Part shown: positions 58,401 through 64,000 of the stretch, one piece after another
Layout: each line of letters opens with the position of its first letter
Position numbering within the stretch: the stretch's first letter is position 1
Source: Sarcocystis neurona
Taxonomy: Eukaryota > Apicomplexa > Conoidasida > Eucoccidiorida > Sarcocystidae
DNA length: 64,000 nucleotides
Direction: 5' to 3'
NCBI GenBank assembly: GCA_000727475.1
Contig: KL647308.1
Location: 310,001-374,000 of the forward strand
Made by a program: the position numbers and the translations under genes
The notes under the pieces: model-generated
Database searches by the model: none
What the model saw: the letters and a program-made list of their open reading frames with translations, nothing else
Told to the model about the DNA's origin: nothing

Positions 58401-61400
58401 CTAACAGCAGGCAGAAGTGAACCGGCTGACATTAGTGCTGTTAAGAATGGAAGAGACAACAGCAGGACGGCAGAGACGCGGGGGCTCCTAGAAGACAGCA
58501 GCAACGCGTGCTTACTGGCAGCAGTGATCGACGGACACGGAGGACCGCAAGTGGGTACGTGGTGGTGTTCCAGCAGCAGCAGCGATAGCGGGACCGCAGA
58601 GACAGCGGGAGCGGGGCAAGAGCACGCAGCTGCAGTAGGTCGTAGAAGTGGGGAAAGTCGCATCAGCACAGCAAAGGCAGAAGAAGCAGCAGGGGCAGCA
58701 GCAACAAGCGAAAGGGACAAATGCATGTGGACTGACCTCTATACATCCCGATCACGTCTGCACAGCAGTGTGGCAGTATACATACGCGTGTGTGTAAAAG
58801 TATATAGACGCATAGACGTTTGCAGCGTGTGTGCAGCCCACATTCTGAATGCATGCATGTGGGTATGCAGCTACCACCCCGAACATATATCTATAGATAG
58901 ATATATGTATATCTGTGTGTGGTGTATACGAGGCACGTAGGTGCGACACATCTGGGACCGCATGGAATCCGCGTATCGAATGAAGCGTGTGAAGAGTGTG
59001 TGCTGCCGCAGCCGAATACGTGCGTCAGCACCTCCCGCACTACGTGCATCGTGAGCTGCTGCGAGCGACAGAAGCAGCAGGAGTCCCTCGCAGTGGCAGC
59101 AGGCGTGACGCCCACTTGACGGATAGTGCGCTCGAAACTGCCGTCACACAAGCCTTCCGCTCGCTGGTGAGGACTCAGCAGCTGCTTTTGGTGCGCTGTT
59201 CCGCCGCCATCTGCAGGGATTTCTGCTCCTGCTTCTTCTTCTGCGGTGCGGCTGCAGCTCTTGCTGGTGCTACTGCTGCTTCCGCTTCTTCTGGGGTGAC
59301 TCATGCTGCTGCTTCTCACGCCGTATCTTGTGATCTCGTGCTGCCGGTTCGCCCGGTGGCGTAAAAACTTAGCCTACGTGCTCTACTCCAGCCGCCGCTC
59401 CTGTGTATTCTTCCTGGCTGCAGTTGAAGGCTCCGTTGTGTCCCGCACACGGCTGCAGCATATTTCTAATGCTCCAAAACAATCGTACGGCCACTGCTAT
59501 TTATTCGGATATTCACGTCACGTACACGTGCACACGCACGTCCACATTGAATTTCTACAGTTCCATACATACACGTACGCACATGAATGTGGGCGTCGAT
59601 AAATACATATATGTATATATATATACACACATGTATATATATATACATGCAGACACGTCGCTTTAATACGCAGCCCCTTGCTCACTGCAACGTGTACCCG
59701 GGCATAAGCGTGTCACGTTTGCCAATCTTGTGCATCTGTGAATACGGTGTTATGCCGAAGATCGTAAAAAGAAGATGAATAAAACTGAGGTGTGTGTATG
59801 AACGTTGTGGAAGGTGGGCACTTCTATATTCAACCCACCAAAACACAGCCGCTTTGCTGCGGGGAATGTATTACACGGAGACACTTTTTTTGCGTATATA
59901 CACGTGTGTGCATGCCCACACACGTGTATATGTATACATACATATGCGTGTGGTGTACAAGTGACGACCAGATATTTACACGTCTGTGAGAAGGTGCGTA
60001 TAGTGTGCCTGTCCCGACGTGTCTGTACTTGGATACTCACGAGTCTGCGTCATTCCGGTTTGCATGGACCTGTCCTCGGGAAATGTAGACGTGTGGTTTT
60101 CCGTGTGCAAACGGTAAGGCCCATTCCTGTGTCGTCTGTATGTTTAGTTGCATGTTATGTGTATATACACGTGTGCATCTCTTTCTCCTCCTCTTTCCTG
60201 AACCGTCTTTGTCGCGTGTGCGTAGAACTGTGAGACGTGCGCGTATGCTTACAGAATTTCTCCTTGGCGCGGAGAAGTAACTTAGTATCAAGCGGCACAG
60301 CAACGGGGTTGTGAATTCTTGCATGTGAATATTTCCTACGTGTGACGCGTTCTGACGAAGCAACGAGCTGCTGGACTCATGGTTAGTTCTCGCCGCTGTA
60401 ACGACGGAATATTCGTCGTTAATTCCCGTTGCGGTTTGACTTCTTGTCCTCTCCTTTTTCGTCCCGTTCCTCCGCGTCTCCACTTTGCGTTCTCTGCCGC
60501 CCTCTTGTGTTGTCTTTTTTCCGCAATTCCCACGCAGGACGACGAGATCTTCGACTCCGTCCGCGCGGCCTACGCCTTGAGTCTGACGCGCAGCATCCGC
60601 GTAAGCGTCGGCACAGTAGGCGCGACTTCTGCACTCCTCTCTCTCTCCCCTATGTTCCGACTTGGCCTTATATTTATTTTTTCCGATGAGCTGCGTGCGG
60701 CTTTTTCAGCCGTCTGGTGCCCGTTCTTATGTTGCGCTTGCTGCATTTCTCTCATTTCGCGCCGTCCTCTCCCACCCATGGAGCGCACAGGTATCGTGGC
60801 CACGTGTATTTTAATGGTCTCCTGAGTATTCCAGTTTTAGCGAAGTACTGCTTGTATATACTTAAGCTTTCTTTTCTGTCCTCTCCTCACGGCATTCCTG
60901 CCCTGCTGCTTTATTCTGTGGCAGTCTTCAGATGCTCCCCTCTGTGCTGCCTTCGTGTGAGACAGTGATCTCCTCCTCTGCTGTGGTTTTGCAGGTGTCT
61001 TTGCTCTTCTCTTGCTTTCTGTGTGCACGTGGTCGCGGACACTCACCAAGCAGAGAAAATTTGAACTTGCGATTGATAAAGATGTGCCTACGTACGGAGA
61101 CAATCAATCACCAGCGGAGATCTGTGCTCCCTTACCCACACGTAAATGGAGAAAATGCTTATACTTATGTATCAGCATTTTCTCCGACATCGACAGCGTA
61201 TTACGTGCAGGACCGTCTCTCCAGGCGCTTGACGAATAAGCAGAGGTGTTCTGTGCGTCACGTGGAAACCCTTGCTCTGGGTACTTTTTCTTCGGTTCCT
61301 CTATTTTTCTTACGAAGTTTGCGTTTGTCTCGCCATTGTTCTCCTTAGGTTCTGACACTTGATTCTGGATGCACCGTTGCTGTTCCTTGCTATTTCTGCT

Positions 61401-63295
61401 ATGTCTTTTCTCAACCTGTTTCTTCCTGAACTGCCTTTCTGCCGCCGCGCTTTCCGCTGGTGTTCCACGTCATTCTTTCGGCTTCTCTTTTCCTCTATAT
61501 TTCCTTTCCAGGTATCCATTTTTTGCTCCTGCACGTCCTCCTCCTTCACCTTAAGTTAGTGATGATTCCCCCTGCCTTCTCTGTGTGCTACTTTTGCATC
61601 TCTGCTTTACGTCGCTGTTGCGGTTCCTCTTCCTCCTTTCTTCTGTGCCTTCCTGCATTTGTCGTCGCAGCCATCTTTCTGCTGCTGTTCCTTCTGCCGT
61701 CTTCCTTTCCCATTCTTTCCAGTGCTTTTTGCCATTCAGTCCCCGCTGCTGGTGCTCCCTTCTCATTTCTCCCCTTAAACCTGCTGCTTTCAATCGAGAT
61801 CCCGCCTCGTGCATGACACACGTATCCGTCCGTCTCCCTGTACTTCCTCGTGCAGGTGGGTGCCTGCTGCACTGCGATCTTGCTAGTAGAAGATAAGCTG
61901 TTGGTGGCGAACAGTGGAGACTGCAAGGCGATCCTCTCTCGTCGCGGCGGCAATGAAGTGCTTGCCCTCAACGAGCAGCTTAATGCGAATTCTTTTTCAG
62001 AGCGCCAACGCCTTCGCAAAGAACATCCCGGTGAAGAGAATGTGGTGAGTCACAGCGGCGGTAGCGTAAGTAGACACGAGTGGCGCAGCTGGTTGTCGTC
62101 AGAGGGCGTTTCCACAACGTTATCCGTTGGCAGGCACACTTGAGTGTCCGCGTGCATCACGTAGACGGAAGGTTGACGAACGTGGTGCAGCACATACATG
62201 TGTACGGGACGTATGCGTGTTACCTTCAACCATATAAAGATGCCACACGCGTGTCAGTGACTGTATGATAGTACGGAAGACGCACAATAGATCCATATTA
62301 CTGCCGTTTGGGCGTTAGCGAGTGTGTTTGTGCGCAAGTCCACAGATCATAGGATTCTGCGTGGGAGTCTCATCGACATTGTATCGACTCTGGGGCTGCC
62401 TTTTTCAACCGGATAGATTAACAGCGTTACTGTGAGAGAGTGTGTGTGTACCTGTCTGTACAAACACACCTATTCACGTATGCCCATATATGTACCTGTA
62501 TGTACATACTCGAGTGTGCACAGATTTAGGGATAATCACGCGCTGCAAGTACAACTGACGTTCACCGCTGTTCAGTAGTTCTGTGTCTTCCTCATTAATG
62601 GTAATTACATACCTCTCGGAAAAAGGTTGTACAGACGCTCTTTGAAGCACAGGCAGCTGTGTGATAAATGTACCCGCGATTTTCTTTGTTAGCGGCGTGC
62701 GCCGTGACCTCCCTCTATGATAGCCGCATGTGGGACAGCCGCATGCAGGACAACTCTGCACGCCACCTACGTGCAGAACGGACGACGCACGAACGAGCGT
62801 ACGCGTACGTATATCATTCGTGCGTGACGACTCACTATTTACACACGTGCGGAACGAATCTATATGTCCCCCGCCTGCCGCGAGCCACCAGGTAGTGTCC
62901 GCGTGTAGGTAGCCTGTGACCGTCAATCGTCACCGCCTGCAAGTGGCCCCACTGCAATTCTTGCGTGCAGGACGTCCACACACACGAACGCGCACCTCCC
63001 GTGCTACCACCACGTACTTGTCTACCTACGGTTTTCGAGCCACCGTTTTCGTATAGTTTTTTTGTTGTAGGTGGCTTCAGTCTCGTCTTTCAAAGCATTT
63101 TCTGTCGGGCGATAAACTTTTACCTAAAGAGAGGTCCTCTGATGATTGGTTCTTTGTTGCCAGGTTGTGTGCAAACACAGCTGGGTGGAGCCTCGGAAAC
63201 CTTCCTCTCCTATTGAAGTCCCTCTCTACTACGCCGGCCTGCTCGGTACAGTCTGCACCTTCCCGATGCTGCGCTTCCACTTAGAAACAACTCCG
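55488..63295 (+). CDS. PP2C-family Ser/Thr protein phosphatase with very long N-terminal extension; 3' end off the window
   Basis: A metal-dependent phosphatase of the PPM/PP2C family. Exons: 55488-58554, 59012-59166, 60538-60600, 61856-62044, and 63164 to about 63295 (tentative donor GTGTAC). All are in phase, giving about 1202 residues so far. Motifs in order: LEDRSFAVVLPLD (acidic metal motif, D867), AAVIDGHGG (D1015, split from VAEYVRQHL by intron 1), TAVTQAFRSL joined to DDEIFDSVRAAYALSLTRSI, GACCTAILLVEDKLLVANSGDC (D1117), then VVCKHSWVEPRKP in exon 5. The remaining motifs (GRLQPTRAFGD and the last DG/DN type) are not in the window. Residues 1-860 are low complexity: Ala-rich, Ser/Gly/Asn/Thr-rich, and a Gln tract near 760-800 (QQQQVLQQQQVLQQQ). 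SWMIFILTPLAAFLAAAS near residue 677 is a possible membrane segment. The start ATG is the first of the long open frame; an upstream exon cannot be excluded. Confidence 0.9.
58883..58908. other. Perfect 12-bp stem with 2-nt centre in PP2C intron 1
   Basis: ACATATATCTAT (58883-58894) and ATAGATATATGT (58897-58908) are exact reverse complements. The sequence is AT-rich and partly repetitive. Confidence 0.85.
59896..59931. other. Perfect 15-bp stem-loop in PP2C intron 2
   Basis: ATATACACGTGTGTG (59896-59910) and CACACACGTGTATAT (59917-59931) pair perfectly around a 6-nt loop. TG/CA bias raises the chance expectation. Confidence 0.88.
61148..61185. other. Long stem-loop (12 bp plus 4 bp) in PP2C intron 3
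   Basis: GGAGAAAATGCT (61148-61159) pairs perfectly with AGCATTTTCTCC (61174-61185). After one T/C mismatch the stem continues with ATAC/GTAT around a TTAT loop. The 38-nt element is non-repetitive sequence. Confidence 0.92.
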
Positions 63296-64000
63296 GTGTA
63301 CACATATGCATAGCTGCGAGGTGGATGCATGTATCTGTGTATACATATGTGAATATGTATTCACTCGTAAACAGGGAGTGTGTGCTGTCCTCTGCCTGCC
63401 CAGCTTTACGTTTTATATCGACTGCTTGCTGCAGACCAATTAAATGTGGAAGGATAGTTGTCTGCGCTACCCGAGTGAGTTCTGCTTGGAGGAGGGCTTC
63501 CGCTTTCCTACGTAGCTTTTCTGTTGTGCTTGACTTTTAGTTGATGTATCCCCCTGAACCTGCTACTTCTTCCTTTTCTTCAGACACAATACCTCTGCGC
63601 ACTCATTATCCAGGGATCTACTCCAGCAGCCCCATCTCTCTGCGTGCATGCTCTGATCTGTGCTCGTATGCTGTCCTCTCCCGATTTCATTGCGGAGATT
63701 AATGTGCACCCCACACTTTCTTCGTCGTCTTCTAATACAATGTCCTGCTGTCCGCATGCCGTAGAATCTTTTTTGTTTTCAGTTTGTTCCGACGTACCCA
63801 GGTCGTCTCAGTCTGCCTGAAGTTCCCCGTACACTTTAGTTGCTGCTTGTACTTCAATTCGTGGATGTCCTTACTCGTTCTCCCAGCACTACCGCTGCTC
63901 AAACTGCTTCGTGTGTACGTCCGTTCTCGCCCACTGGTGCACGCGTACATTCACATGTACACACGTATTGTGCTAGGGTCTAGTAATGCATGTTCACATT
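63296..64000 (+). other. Right edge, presumed PP2C intron 5
   Basis: After the tentative exon 5 donor no frame shows the next conserved PP2C motif, so the gene probably continues to the right. The segment is pyrimidine-rich on the plus strand from about 63560 to 63900, like the upstream PP2C introns. Confidence 0.55.

Noticed and set aside
1..64000. Telomeric TTTAGGG repeats, rRNA genes and organelle-derived inserts
   Set aside because: I looked for telomere-type arrays, rRNA-like segments and mitochondrial cox/cob-like frames by eye and saw none; a homology search would be needed to exclude short organelle fragments.

Overview
The window looks like nuclear DNA of a tissue-cyst-forming coccidian (Apicomplexa, family Sarcocystidae). 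It carries an SRS-type surface antigen with a GPI signal, a plastid-type dihydrolipoamide dehydrogenase with bipartite apicoplast targeting, a glucan phosphorylase of the kind that degrades coccidian amylopectin, and proteins padded with long Ser/Ala/Gln runs. Only five genes can be supported in 64 kb. Introns are mostly 0.9-1.8 kb, and intergenic stretches reach 10 kb and are full of TG/TA/TATG microsatellites. That low density fits Sarcocystis (S. neurona-like) better than the compact Toxoplasma or Neospora genomes. The genus is an inference, not a match to a reference.

Layout: (1) 1520-5069, minus strand: the first three exons of glycogen (amylopectin) phosphorylase; the rest lies beyond the left edge. 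(2) 5070-15739: no supportable gene; several diverged tandem duplications and perfect stem-loops. (3) 15740-16776, plus: a two-exon, two-domain SRS surface antigen. (4) 16777-26880: no supportable gene; a 44-bp tandem repeat and a block with strong strand asymmetry. (5) 26881-32358, minus: NOB1, the endonuclease that matures the 3' end of 18S rRNA, with a very long low-complexity N-terminus. (6) 32359-43293: no supportable gene; duplications and pyrimidine-rich blocks. (7) 43294-48613, plus: a complete four-exon apicoplast dihydrolipoamide dehydrogenase. (8) 48614-55487: no firm gene; one GC-rich, Ala-rich island of uncertain strand. (9) 55488-63295 and beyond the right edge, plus: a PP2C-family phosphatase with a giant N-terminal extension.

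The genes are unrelated housekeeping, metabolic and surface functions; there is no operon-like organisation. Two biochemical threads touch: phosphorylase releases glucose-1-phosphate from storage polysaccharide, and the plastid dehydrogenase is the E3 subunit of the apicoplast pyruvate dehydrogenase complex that supplies acetyl-CoA for plastid fatty-acid synthesis.

The most interesting non-gene signals are three. The SRS intron has mutually exclusive stem-loops, one of which covers its 5' splice site, and retaining the intron would give a one-domain protein with a new hydrophobic tail. Perfect hairpins recur inside introns of NOB1 and PP2C. Diverged tandem duplications (17-170 bp units) recur throughout the noncoding DNA. 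Exon boundaries were set by eye from GT/AG signals, reading phase and family conservation.
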